Source of the DNA: Echinometra lucunter
Taxonomy: Eukaryota > Echinodermata > Echinoidea > Camarodonta > Echinometridae
NCBI GenBank assembly: GCA_029962745.1
Contig: CM057151.1
Span: 7,664,754 to 7,728,753 of the forward strand
Length of the DNA stretch: 64,000 bases
Reading direction: 5' to 3'
Shown here piece by piece: positions 12,002 through 21,858 of the stretch. Both the position numbers and the translations under genes were made by a program. The notes beneath the pieces were generated by a model. That model searched no databases and was not told where the DNA came from. It saw nothing but the letters and a program-made list of their open reading frames with translations. Every line of letters starts with the position of its first letter. The first letter of the stretch is position 1.

Positions 12002-14598
12002 ATGTCTGTCTATTTATTTATCTATCTATCTATATCGAGCTAGCTATTTCTTTCTTCTCATCTCCATTCATTTCTCTCCACTTTCTTCATAAAAATATAC
12101 ATTACAAGAAATGAACCTAGTTCCAAACAACAAAACACAAAAATTGAGATGACTCCCTTGAATCTTGACAGTGCATGTCAAAATGAATGCATGAAAATCC
12201 CCACGTAACAAAAGTCTCGTCACAAAGATATAGATCAAGCATGATTGTTTCATCTACCTCACATATCACATGACAAAATGAAGGGACAAAAATAGCATTA
12301 GGTACAATGCTAACTTTACAAATAGATCACACGCACACGTCTTAGAAGAAAGAGAGAGTTACTTTTTTAAATCAAGAGATCCTGATAAACCGAGAGGAAG
12401 GCAATGACCTAGACCATGTCTACTTCTCCTGTCCCATCACAGAGGATCCTGCATCACTCCCCACCACAAAAGTTCAAAGAAGCAGAATCCTCTAGAAGCC
12501 GATTATCATCACTTCCATCAGCTAACGAGAGTCTAACGTACTCCTCCGAGAGCCTCAGGGCATTACATGATATCTATGACAATAGGCAAGCAGCAACCCG
12601 GAGTCCCAGGGGTCAGAACCTCTGACTGGCAGAGAAAAGTTATTTTGGATAAAAGTTCGCAGTGACATCTTTTGGCATCTTGTTGTAGTTCACATGGAAG
12701 ATCGGAAATAGCTGATCCAGAAAACAACAAAGTCAAGTACAAATTTTTTTGGTTGAGAAGTAATGTGTATGTAAATTTTTCTGTTGTGAGGCATTGGTTA
12801 GCATGTATTTAAATACTAGAATAGTATTTTCTTGAGATGCTGCCTGGGATTAAGGAAGCTTAAAAGCAAAACACAGTAGTATGAAAAGATGCGTAAAGAA
12901 CTCGAAATGCATTCTATTGTCAGTATTGTCTGCATTCTGCATCACAGGCCATTTCATGCCACTGTACCTAAAATACATGACTATATTTTATCATTATTTT
13001 TTTTCAACAAATCATTGAACACTAAATAAATTAAGCCCCATCTAAGTTGGGGTAAATGCTATGAAAAATATATGCTGTACATAAATAAGAATCATATCCA
13101 GTAAACTATAAACTTCAGATTGTAAACATCTCTTGGTCATTAATATGACAAGATACATGCATTTCAACATAAAAATCATGTACAATTCATTTTTTTTTAC
13201 AGAAGCTTATTACACATGATGTTCATCCACAAAAGGAATGTTGAGCTAACTCTGAGAAAGTTCTCTTATCTGGACCAACTCTTTCATCTCCTTGTAACTC
13301 CACATCAGGGAGTTAGAGAAAAGCAAGGTCTTGGATGATCGAACCACTTATCCATAGACAAGACACAAGAATAATATCATATAGTACGTATCTGCAGGAT
13401 TCTACATTTTCTGTCTTTAATATTCTCATCCTACTGTCTAGTTCAACACCAGGAGGTATCCAGAACATGCAGGCTCCTAAATTCTAACTGCAGACCTCAA
13501 AACTAGATGAATCTTCGACCACGCGTGGTCGAACTTTATGCCTCCACCATTACCAAATCAGAAATAAATGGCACTTCATGTTGATTTATTTTCATTTATA
13601 CAATGACATCTTCGACCTTGACCTTTGACCCTGTGACCCCCAAATCTAATGAGAGCATTGCCCTTTCCATATGCATACATGAATCAAGTTTGTTGAACCG
13701 TCAAATGGTTACTGAGTTATCACAAGAACGAACCATATCTATGTACATAATGACCTCTATGACCTTTGACCTTTGATCTTGAGACCCCAAAATCTAATCA
13801 GATCATTGTCCCTCCCATATGCATACCTGTGCCAAGTTTGAAGTTGATCGGTCAAATGGTTGTTGAGTTATGGTGAAAACGAACCATTTCTATGTACATA
13901 ATGACCTCTATGACCTTTGACCTTTGACCTTGTGACTCCAAAATCTAATCAGATCATTGTCCCTTCCATGTGCATACATGAGCCAAGTTTGAAGCCAATC
14001 TGTCAAATGGTTCTTAAGTTATCGCGAGAACGAGCCATTTTTATGTGTATTATTACCTCTATGACCTTGACCTTTGACCTTGAGACTCCAAAATCTAATC
14101 AGATCATTGTCCCTCCCATATGCATACATGAGCCAAGTTTGAAGTTGATCTGTCAAACGGTTCTTAAGTTATCGCGAGAACGAAAACGGGACGGACGGAC
14201 GGACGGACGGACGGACGACCCGAAAACATAATGCCTCCGGCAACCACCTACGGTGGGCGGAGGCATAAAAATTTTAAATGTAAACCAGGGACTGACGAAT
14301 CCTAAATACTACTGCAAAAAATCTAAGTGTAGCATACCAACTACTGCATTCAAGCACACCAGCAAGTTACCTTTGAAGGATAGTTTAAAAACACGTTCTA
14401 TTATTGCTTTACAAAGAGAAGAGTATTGCGAAATCCACTTGTTGATGCATGTCTTACCATTTCAGCAATGTGATGCTTACGAACATCCCAGTTGAACATG
14501 ACATTCCAGATGTTGTAGGTTCCCACGGTGATGGAGACAGAGCCAGCCCCGCCCATAGCACACACCAAGAGGAGGAGTAAGAGCAGCATCCTCATCAT
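853..14598 (-). CDS. Secreted endonuclease/exonuclease/phosphatase (DNase I-like) protein, 5' part (3 coding exons)
   Basis: This is a spliced gene read leftward: exons 14598-14458, 2254-2053 and 1059-853, joined in phase (0, then 1, then 1), giving 183 codons plus one base. Residues 1-19 form a signal peptide with a seven-leucine core, so the protein is probably secreted or lysosomal. TYNIWN (27-32) is the first metal/phosphate motif of the fold. GFQEV (57-61) carries the catalytic Glu60. GLALLSRHPI (115-124) and VVHL (161-164, His163) follow. The GDxN and SDH motifs must lie on exons left of the window, so the gene is partial and activity cannot be judged. The family hydrolyses phosphodiesters in nucleic acids, sphingomyelin or inositol phosphates; the substrate here is not predictable. 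Intron 1 is 12.2 kb and full of transposons. Confidence 0.85.
2053..2254 (-). CDS. EEP protein exon 2 (FQEV exon)
   Basis: The exon is 202 bases. The acceptor follows a pyrimidine stretch ending CTTCCAG, and the donor is GTAAGA. It encodes NLDVIGFQEVR, with the metal-binding Glu of the DNase I-like fold, and a substrate-loop region rich in charged residues (PNHRRRTQVDELQ, PEYKWSTFQLG). It ends in phase 1 and joins exon 3 as Glu-Gly-Leu-Ala. Confidence 0.88.
2350..2588. mobile_element. hAT-type non-autonomous element (CAGGGGCGGCGC ends)
   Basis: The element has 12-bp perfect terminal inverted repeats, CAGGGGCGGCGC. It is flanked by catagaca on the left and catataca on the right, an 8-bp target duplication with one mismatch, which is the hAT hallmark. 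The interior is pyrimidine-rich with a C tract. It has no coding capacity and sits in EEP intron 1. Confidence 0.8.
2600..4030. other. EEP intron 1 sequence without recognised features
   Basis: AT-rich single-copy-looking sequence. The only notable item is a C14 run near 2791 beside a CT-rich patch. No convincing exon or repeat boundary is seen. Confidence 0.5.
4035..4112. mobile_element. TTAA-flanked 78-bp MITE, copy 1
   Basis: It starts TTAACCCGTTGAC and ends CAAAGGGTTAA, so CCC/GGG ends lie inside TTAA on both sides, as for piggyBac-type elements. The middle shares ACTGAATT, CCCA and GGCCACCCGGTTCC with copies at 20233 and 24683. Confidence 0.7.
4299..4765 (-). mobile_element. TTAA-flanked ~470-bp element family, copy 1
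   Basis: Bounded by TTAA on both sides, with terminal inverted repeats AGGCATTGGCTAAC and GTTAACCAATGCCT. It is the same family as 9121-9609 and 16877-17371 but in the opposite orientation. Its interior was affected by deletions. It has no coding capacity. Confidence 0.75.
4925..5000. repeat. Left half of a fourth CCCGTTGAC-type MITE (decayed)
   Basis: ACCCTTTGACAACTGAAT followed by CCATTAGC resembles the first half of the 78-82 bp TTAA MITEs. The right terminus is not recognisable. Confidence 0.35.
5695..5865. mobile_element. Foldback element with CAAATAATGCACAGAT ends
   Basis: A perfect 16-bp terminal inverted repeat, CAAATAATGCACAGAT (5695-5710 against 5850-5865), frames further inner pairs: GCGATGCA with TGCATCGC, and GGGTATTTACAAT with ATTGTAAATACCC. 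The whole 171 bp can fold into one long stem. It is CpG-rich compared with its surroundings. Confidence 0.75.
5869..6250. mobile_element. Inverted-repeat element with TATAAAACGGGT ends
   Basis: A 12-bp perfect inverted repeat, TATAAAACGGGT (5869-5880) and ACCCGTTTTATA (6239-6250), frames a CpG-rich interior unlike the AT-rich flanks. It directly abuts the 5695-5865 foldback element, so the two may be parts of one larger element. Confidence 0.5.
6256..8392. other. EEP intron 1, no features seen
   Basis: AT-rich sequence without recognisable exon, TIR or long microsatellite. A short GA-rich patch occurs at 8275-8300. Confidence 0.5.
8393..8517. repeat. Local direct duplication, 81-bp offset
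   Basis: A stretch of about 43 bases beginning ATACTTATCCTACAGTGTGT and running through GGATTCTATGTC occurs twice, 81 bases apart, with a single substitution near the end. Confidence 0.8.
9121..9609 (+). mobile_element. TTAA-flanked ~490-bp element family, copy 2
   Basis: TTAA AGACATTGGTTAAC opens and GTTAGCCAATGCCT TTAA closes the element. Its interior is nearly the same as copy 3 (16877-17371), including a CpG-containing GCGCATG core and a CACGCGGCGGGAGG block. No ORF of note. Confidence 0.8.
9612..11937. other. EEP intron 1, mostly featureless; G24 tract
   Basis: AT-rich sequence. The only landmarks are a G24 homopolymer at 10022-10045, preceded by AGTGGCATAACATGG (a possible hAT-like end without a recognisable partner), and short direct similarities. 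Confidence 0.5.
11940..12035. repeat. (CTAT)n tetranucleotide microsatellite
   Basis: About 15 perfect CTAT units are followed by degenerate TCTG/TTTA/TCTA units. It is preceded by a CT-rich stretch. Confidence 0.97.
12416..12625 (+). CDS. Unidentified 69-codon serine-rich ORF (uncertain)
   Basis: An ATG in a fair context (GACCATGT) opens 69 codons to TGA. The base composition is near 50% GC, in contrast to the AT-rich surroundings. The product is Ser/Arg-rich with short acidic patches and no motif that I recognise. It lies inside EEP intron 1 on the opposite strand. It could be a terminal exon of another gene, a small gene or chance; the balanced composition is the only support. Confidence 0.25.
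   Translation: MSTSPVPSQRILHHSPPQKFKEAESSRSRLSSLPSANESLTYSSESLRALHDIYDNRQAATRSPRGQNL
13535..14269. mobile_element. Pearl/HINE-like element with four ~151-bp tandem units and (GGAC)n
   Basis: The ends form an inverted repeat: TTTATGCCTCCACC on the left and GGCGGAGGCATAAA on the right. Between them are four tandem units of about 151 bp, each with TGACCTTTGACC, CAAATCTAATCAGATCATTG-like and CAAGTTTGAAG blocks. A (GGAC)n run at about 14188-14218 follows. A tandem core plus tetranucleotide tail resembles the pearl/HINE type of Helitron-derived elements of marine invertebrates. A perfect 20-bp palindrome, TTCGACCACGCGTGGTCGAA, sits at 13514-13533 just outside the left end. Confidence 0.75.
13760..14081 (-). 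promoter_or_regulatory. Clustered DR1-type nuclear-receptor half-sites
   Basis: Perfect AGGTCA half-sites (TGACCT on the plus strand) are spaced by one base at 13760, at 13911 (three in a row) and at 14062-14080, with a weaker copy at 13619. AGGTCAAAGGTCA is the consensus for RXR/HNF4/COUP-TF-type receptors. They belong to the tandem repeat, so any function is inference. Confidence 0.4.
14458..14598 (-). CDS. EEP protein exon 1 (signal peptide, TYNIWN)
   Basis: The exon has exactly 47 codons, from ATG at 14598 to a GTAAGA donor at 14457. The start was chosen because the two adjacent Met codons directly precede Arg-Met and the leucine core of a signal peptide; the upstream open reading lacks an in-frame ATG. 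It contains VGTYNIWN and ends HHIAEM at phase 0. Confidence 0.85.
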
Positions 14599-14599
14599 T

Positions 14600-15717
14600 G
14601 TCTGAGATGACTTTAAGAGTCTTGGAGTCAAGCCGCCAAATGCCCCAATTCTTAGATCCATCGAAGCGATGGATTGGTGATGCTTTGCTAGGTAACCAGG
14701 GTGATCTATGACATCACAATGCACTGCATCTTTCTCCTTCCTTGTAGTTCATCATCGGAATGCTGTTGAGTTTTCTGATGAATATGGATGGGTGCGATAA
14801 TGGAAATGATTCAAAAATAATTTCATCAACTTATGCATCGATTACAAGGAATATGCACAGGTGAATTATAGGTAACAAATATCTTTGCCACAAAAAGAGG
14901 AATGGTTGTTACTTTAAAATCTATTCACTTCTCTTTTATACATAATTCTAATTCAAAATTATGACAATGTAAATCAAGCAAAGAAATATCCAAGCTTATT
15001 TCATTTATTCACAAGCTGACACTGTTTACAAAATACAAAGAATTTACATGAAAAGAGGTAGATTTTCATTATTAGTGAAAAATATTACTATCAAATCAGA
15101 CATATCTTGGAATGTCATCATATTTGGCAAATCCATTTAAAAAAACACTAGTCTTGATTCTGTTGAACACATTGAATTGAAATGAATAAGGTACTCCAAA
15201 CATGAATATTTCAGACTTACTAATTACCTAACAATAAGCTAACAATAACTAAATAACAACAAAAATCCAGTAAAGCACCATGCAGGAAAAGTTGAAAAAG
15301 GCACACAATGATGCTCGCATTGTGCAAATATTTTTGTTTTCATTTCATTTCCAATATGAGTCTGACTAAGTAAACTAGTCTATACTGGATACATTTCATG
15401 CTAGGTTCTATTGACTGAGAATACATGACTGTCACAGTAGGTAAACTCAATTTACTCAAGTCTAAAAATCGTCCAATATGTTATACTGTCTCTGTATTTC
15501 AAGTAGTATGACAGCATGACTTTCATGTCAACAATATTCAAGGTAATTTCATGAAAATGAAAGGACAAGACTTTAAAAAAAGATGGGCTTCCATTCAATG
15601 TTTACCTCTTTTTACGAGGGCCTTTTTTCTGCTTCAGCTAAATATAGCTACAGTAGTTATTCCAATACATGTAAGTTAACCATTCACTTCCCGATGCATC
15701 TATTACTATCAATGTTT
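14600..15717. other. Region just upstream of EEP exon 1, no other feature
   Basis: AT-rich. The first coding exon must have an acceptor here, or a transcription start if the exon is first, but no single acceptor stands out. Confidence 0.4.
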
Positions 15718-15995
15718 CAATGGCGTAGCTAGGATTTCATCTTAGGGGGTTGGTATTGAGCACGCGAAGCGTCGCACGCTCCCTAGGGGGGGAGGGTGCA
15801 GGGAGTTCCCCCTCCCGCGCAAAGCGTGGAAGCTCTGACATTTCTTTGTCATTTTTCCTTGTCTGCTGCTGCTCTTCCTACGCTCTCTTACTGTTTTCTT
15901 TTCTTGCTCATGCTTTTTTTCTTCTTTTTTCTTTTTTTGAAAGGCATTTTTGGGGGGACGACCGCACCCACCCCCCCCCCCCCACTACGTGGATG
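15718..15995. mobile_element. hAT-type MITE, GCGAAGCG family
   Basis: It opens CAATGGCGTAGCTAGG and closes with a degenerate inverse, CTACGTGGATG. Flanks are caatgttt and cactgttt, an 8-bp duplication with one mismatch. The interior has the CTCCCTAGGGGGG, GGGTGCAGGGAG and CGCGCAAAGCG blocks shared with 27776-28100 and 33459-34170. Confidence 0.75.
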
Positions 15996-16876
15996 CACTG
16001 TTTTCTTGAGCATATCAGTAAAGTCTTGATCATATTAGAAATGCTTTAAGTCTCATTTTCCAAGGACAGTCCGTCCACTTTTTTACTCTTACATCTAAGA
16101 CTTCTTGCATTTGCACAACAAAATGCACCAAATAGAGCTACCTTTAAGCTGTAACAACAAATTGGGCTAACTAAATAAATTCTATAGCAAGAATTCCTTT
16201 CCTTTTTCATCTTCCAATTTGTAAAGCAAAGAGTTGCTCTCCAGAAGATTGTTAAAGGCAATACAATACAGCCTGATAAATATCTCAATATAACTGCATT
16301 GTAAAAAAAGGTCTTCAACAATAGATACTGCCAACACAGGCAGGTGGAGGGTTTTCGTAGCATAAGGTATTTGTGTCTTTTGAAAAAAAAATTTCACTTC
16401 ATGTATGCAGTAAAATCATCCATTTCTTCTGCATGTACATATAATGTCTGCCGAGGGGCATGAACACATTATCTCTCTTTTCCAAAACATGCATCTTTAA
16501 TTATCTATACATTTGAGAGATATATATTACTTGATGTATCCAATGTTTAAAACCAACTGAAGTTTCATCTCCATATAACATCTGCTGGGTTTAACATTAT
16601 TCTCACTGTTTCTCACAAGAAATCGTGAATTTTTCTTAATTTTATGAGTATTGACAGCTTTATCAAACAAGCAAATGCTGCTGACAATGAAATAAACATA
16701 ATTCCTCTAATAATGCTCTTCTGCTCTCACAGTGGCCTTTAACATAATGAATGATATTTAAAATGAATGATGAAACATGTCTCAAAAGAAACTCCTAATT
16801 GCAATGAAAGATATATTTTCTTCAATTTTGCTATACTATTCAGGAATTACAAGGCCTTTTGGATAAATGCATTAGG

Positions 16877-17371
16877 TTAAAGACATTGGTTAACATTGTT
16901 ATGATTTTTAAAAATCTTGTTTTTTTACTTGAAAATGAGATAAACATAAGGGTTATAGTGTAAAAATACCAGTCTGAAAGTTTCAAAGTATAATATCCAC
17001 AGGAAGTATTTAAAAAAAAAAAAAATGTGAACCAATGTTTGTGAAATATACGAGGGTCGGTTGCACAGAATACACACAAGGAGTGCGCATGCGCGTATGA
17101 CTCGCCTTACCGTACTGTGTGTATTGGCGTATCACGCGGCGGGAGGCACATAACGGCATTTTCAAATTCAAGCAAAGTGGTCCTCTTAGTGATTGTCTCG
17201 TGAGACGAAGGATAATAAAATCGCCGTTTGCGTCTAACTTACACTTTTTCATTCCAAATTATGGTTGGTTTCGCGGTTTTTGAGTACAAATACAAGAACT
17301 CATACACATGTTTCATCTTAGTTTGAGAATTTTTTAAATCAGCTACTCACAAAGTTAGCCAATGCCTTTAA
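16877..17371 (+). mobile_element. TTAA-flanked ~495-bp element family, copy 3
   Basis: Bounded by TTAA on both sides, with AGACATTGGTTAAC and GTTAGCCAATGCCT termini. It is the best preserved of the three copies, and most of its length can be aligned by eye with 9121-9609. It lies just downstream of the candidate EEP 5' exon. Confidence 0.8.
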
Positions 17372-17500
17372 AGGAAAGAGAGGACATAACAAGGTATAAT
17401 TTCCTTCAAGTTTGCCAGCCTACTAAAAGCAATCAGTGTGGCATTTTGAGAGGATAAATGGCATTCCTTGTACAGAAATTCAGAAAAGATAATTACTTAC

Positions 17501-17700
17501 TGAAAACTATAGCACTGTTCTGCGCATTAGAACTGCTCCGTCTTCTCAGCTTCGAGTAGGACAGTGTTTCTTCTGCTGCTTTTTCTCAGCAATCAATCAT
17601 GTCCAAAAAGCTTCACCATATGACCTTAAGCTGGGGCCATCGGGGCAAGATCAGGCCACCACCATGCCAGTGAGGGGGCAGCAAACACGTGAATCTACAA
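17501..17700 (-). other. Candidate 5' untranslated exon of the EEP gene
   Basis: A perfect minus-strand donor, GTAAGTAATT, is read from 17500 down to 17491. Just upstream on that strand is a GC-richer, non-repetitive stretch. It lies 2.9 kb upstream of the coding start in the right orientation. The upstream end is arbitrary and no transcript evidence exists. Confidence 0.3.
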
Positions 17701-17732
17701 AGCAGGCAGACCCAGGAGATAATCGTTAGCGA

Positions 17733-18061
17733 GAGATTAGCTCCCCTAAGTCAAAGCTGTGAACAATTCAGTTCAGATACAACTGCTAATGAGAGATAAT
17801 GTCACTGAGGTACAGATATAAAATACACAATGTGTAACCTTGATTCCTGCTGATATAGTGTGAACAGAATCATCTTAAATACAGTTTGAATCAGGAGATT
17901 AGCTCCCCTAAGTCAAAGCTGTGAACAATTCAGTTCAGATACAACTGCTAATGAGAGATAATGTCATTGGGGTACAGATATAAAATACACAATGTGTAAC
18001 CTTGATTCCTGCTGATATAGTGTGCACAGAATCATCTTACCGGTAAATACAGTTTGAATCA
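17733..18061. repeat. Tandem duplication, 162-bp unit, ~97% identical
   Basis: The block starting GAGATTAGCTCCCCTAAGTC occurs at 17733 and again at 17895. The two copies differ at a few positions, and the second carries a 5-base insertion (ACCGG-type) near its end. It lies upstream of the candidate first exon of the EEP gene. Confidence 0.95.
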
Positions 18062-18064
18062 GTG

Positions 18065-20232
18065 CAAGCTAGAAGCCTTTATCTAGGAGAAAAGAATTTT
18101 TGAAAAATTTCGAAGCAATACCTGCAGTAGACATCTATTCATCTGCCCATCGTTTGCACTGGGGACTTGTTTTCATGGATGATATATTATTCATCCTGTC
18201 TAATGACTACTCTCATCTCTACTATCTCTCTCTATGTCTCCTGCTTTGAAATTCTTTCTTTCTCTCTCTAATTCGTTGGCTTTCTTTTTCACTTTTCCCC
18301 TCTCTTCTCTTTTCATAGTAATGGCTGCAAAATTTGTTATTCTCTATTTTCTTTTCCAGGCAAGTTCTGTTTTTTACAGAGCTTCTCCCCTTACTATACT
18401 TCGAACCGCTTGTTTCTGTTTTATCAACCTACTGTTTTGATTTCAGAGGATGGCTTATTGATTATAGGGTATTGCACAATCATCAATTTTCAGAGAAAGA
18501 TATTAGGTGTTCTCTCTAGGTTTCCATGGCAAGAGAGTATTCATAATTGAACGCTTTCGATAACAATACTGTGGCAGCATCGGTGAAAGGATATTATTAT
18601 AACAATAAAATTGCTTCATAAATAGTATTTTCATTCATTTTGTTTATAGTTCCATTTTAGCTTGTTTTTAATCACAGTATGAAAAAAAAATCAATCCTTG
18701 CTCTGTTGGTATTGTTCAGCCATGCAAGCGCAATCACCACAGCATGCATGCATGCTTTGAAATGAATAATTCAGCATCACTTTGTGAAAAACAAAAATTA
18801 TTCATGATGTCTGCTTGTAAATGTGAATGATCGATTGGTCCTACGAGGTGGGTGGTAAATTTGCAGTGGTGTGTAGCTTATTGCCTCAGCATGCACCACA
18901 CTTACTAACCACAAAGGAATATTAATATCATGCTGCTAACCATGCCTATCATATAACTCCTTGGAGAAGGTTCAACTTTATGCCCAAACCTGCCAATGAT
19001 TAGCAACTCTTTCACACCATAGCCAAGTATCAAGTGAGAGAAACAGAGGCGAAACAACACATTGGTGTTCTGTAGAAATTAAGGAATTCTTTCCATTTAA
19101 GCTTAAGAATGGAAATATCAAGCACGATGCCTGACATACCCACTCATGTAATTACAGTACTGCATTTTCACAAATAAGGAAAATGCTATCCGATGGTGAC
19201 CACTGTATAATTTGCAAATGAATTTCAAGAAAGTTATTAGTAAAAGGCAGGAGTAGGCTTGATTCTCCCTGATAAAGTGGACCTGTACGACATATGCAGT
19301 GATATTACATGTCTTCTATAGTGCCTTCAGTGGTTCACAGATAAAAGCATACTTCGTTGGTTGATAGTTATACACCTAGCTGACTGCTAAAAAGGCGTGG
19401 ACATGCTTGTTTGCAATCAACCAGGGGACTGACAACTTTGAGTACTTTCCGAGAGACTTTGCACAAGGATTAATTCCTTACCAAAGTCATCCCCTTGGTT
19501 TCTAGGCTGGATAGTTCCAGTTATGACAAAATTTATCTACAAATCACAGTCTGGTTGCTTGTATTTCAATTTCAAATCATATGATATTAGTTCTTTCTAA
19601 GGCATGTTATGTGGAAGTTGCATTAATTAATGCATACCTTTTCCTATAATGACTGGGGGGGGGGCATCATGTTGATGAATATGAACACATCAGTTTGTTC
19701 ACTTCTGTGCTAGTGTGAAATCTTCCTTTCATGCTTACAGACCATATGGGTATAGGAATGCCCAGGGGTGAGGGGATTATGGCTTTCAACCAGAGAAATT
19801 TAGAAATTTACTTAAACAATCCTTGTCAGTCTTTCTTTCCTCAATTTCACACATTTTTTCCCCACTCTCAACATCCTGAGTTTCCTCATCTCACAGGTTT
19901 TCTTTTATCTTCATTGAAATACACAGTACAATACTATATTTTTAAAAAGAGATAATTTATGACTTTAGGCTATTGGGGGGGGGGGCTCATACACAGAGTC
20001 AGTGTAACTCGGGTTATTGACTTCGTGGACTATTTTTCAGTGGGGCATTTATCAGGCAACAAAAATGATAAAGTTTATGAAAAGCTGGCATCTCAGACCA
20101 ACTCTAGAATGATATGCTCTCTCTCAAGTACTTTGCAGCATGCAGCAATTAAGAAAAGATACCAAGATTCAACATCAAATATCATACTCTCTTTGTGTTT
20201 TTCTTTGTTAAAAATCAACCCAAGATAGACAC
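18065..20232. other. Intergenic sequence, no features seen
   Basis: AT-rich and without recognisable exons or transposon ends. Short G runs occur at 19655 and 19975. Confidence 0.5.
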
Positions 20233-20314
20233 TTAAGCCATTGACTACTGAAATCTTATATTTCCCATAGGTTTAATATAGAGGCCATCCGGTTCTATAT
20301 AGTCAACGGGTTAA
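20233..20314. mobile_element. TTAA-flanked 82-bp MITE, copy 2
   Basis: TTAAGCCATTGACTACTG opens and AGTCAACGGGTTAA closes the element. Its middle GGCCATCCGGTTC matches copies at 4035 and 24683. Confidence 0.7.
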
Positions 20315-21459
20315 GAAAGCGCATGCACAGAACAATTTTGCTGCACCTTACTGAATCAGCATTTATAAGCAGATTTTAACTTCAATCCTCTACATCTTTT
20401 AGTACTCTGCCCTTTGCAAAAATTGATTGCACTTTAATTTATCTTTTTCTACTTTTTCACTCAGAATGATAAATGAAAGTATACACTAGCTCACCATGTG
20501 ACTAATTTTTCCTTTCAGGAGAACGAAGAGATGACAAAAATATCAGTCTGGTCCCTACTGGCTTGCGGCAGCTGATTTACTTTCAGATCTCTCCCTGTAT
20601 CTATCTCCTTTGGTGTAGATCCACAACCCTTCAAAGAGAGTTCACTGAATGACAAAACTCCAACTGCTGTTATTTGAAAGAAAAGAGTGACAATTATTGT
20701 AATTTCACGGGGCAGCTAGCCCATTCATGACAAAGAAAGATGTCAATTACTACTGAAAGAGAAAAGAGGACATAACAAATTTCAATGCCTGCAAAGCTGT
20801 CGTAGAAAATACTGAAGACTACTATCACTGGGCAATACTAGAATTAAACAGAGAAGAGGAGGATTCACTTGACTGGGTTCCAAAACTAAACCTCTGGAGG
20901 GAATCATATTTTGGCTGTCTGCCCAAGACTGATTTTGATTTCACAGTTTTGTCTTTCTTGCTCAGCTTTGGATTCCTGGTAATCAAATTCTATTCTCTTA
21001 TGATTCAGATTGATTTACAATCTGTATCCAATTCTTATAAATTCAAGAATGTGGCTTGAGACTATACATCAATTCACAAAAATATAAATGAATTGTGTTC
21101 TACCATAGTCCAAATCATTCCAGAGAACACCACTACAAATTAAAATGTGGGATGAATTATTTGAGAAACATAAGTAGTCTGACTATTGCACCTTCATATT
21201 CATCTTCTGTTTGATTACAATTCTAGAAGGCATATCTGATAAATCTTTTCATCATACCTGTTGCCATTAGTAATAACCTTGGCTTACTATATAAGAGCAG
21301 AATTGTATAAAATTTGCATTTTGGAGGTTACTTGCATTATTTATGTACATGTATGTTCTGTAGTGAGATGCAGCCTAGTTTGCATGAGAATAATCTAACA
21401 TGATTGATCGCATTGTAATATCTGCTGTATAATGTAGATTACAAACCACCTTCTCCATT

Positions 21460-21727
21460 ACACTATGAACATGGCGGACAAAGAAAGCGGACAAAATAAA
21501 CAACCTCTCATTCTACCCTTCACAAAGGTTCTGGTAGTCAAAAGAACATCCCTTCACAGCTATTATGTTTAATCATGTAGTTCCAGGTGAATATGCATGT
21601 GACACCTGTTCCACATATTTTAGATAATAGCAGTGAAGGGATGTTCTTTTGACTACCAGAACCAGAAGGGTAGAATGAGGGGTTGTTTATTTTGTCCGCT
21701 TTCTTTGTCCGTCATGTTCATAGTGTT
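21460..21727. repeat. Large inverted repeat, ~105-bp arms, 60-bp spacer
   Basis: Left arm 21460-21564 and right arm 21625-21727 are near-perfect reverse complements over ACACTATGAACATG, GCGGACAAAATAAACAACC, CATTCTACCCTTC, and GGTTCTGGTAGTCAAAAG through TGCTATT. Only a few substitutions and one short indel separate them. The single strand would form a very long hairpin. It is probably a foldback element. Confidence 0.9.
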
Positions 21728-21858
21728 ATGAGCCCCCTTTACTTTTCATTGTGTATTGAGACATACATATGTAATATTCATCTACTCTCAAGGACAGTAT
21801 ATGTGAGGTGATAACCTTTTGTTCTCTCTCCAGAGATTGTATATTTATTGTTTGTGGT

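Noticed and set aside
13535..14269. CRISPR-like array (regular ~151-bp units)
   Set aside because: Units are long and contiguous without unique spacers, in a eukaryotic genome; it is a tandem-core transposon.
14599..14724. Longer N terminus for the EEP protein
   Set aside because: The upstream in-frame sequence has no ATG giving a plausible start before the signal peptide except an internal Met far from it; the double Met next to the hydrophobic core fits best.
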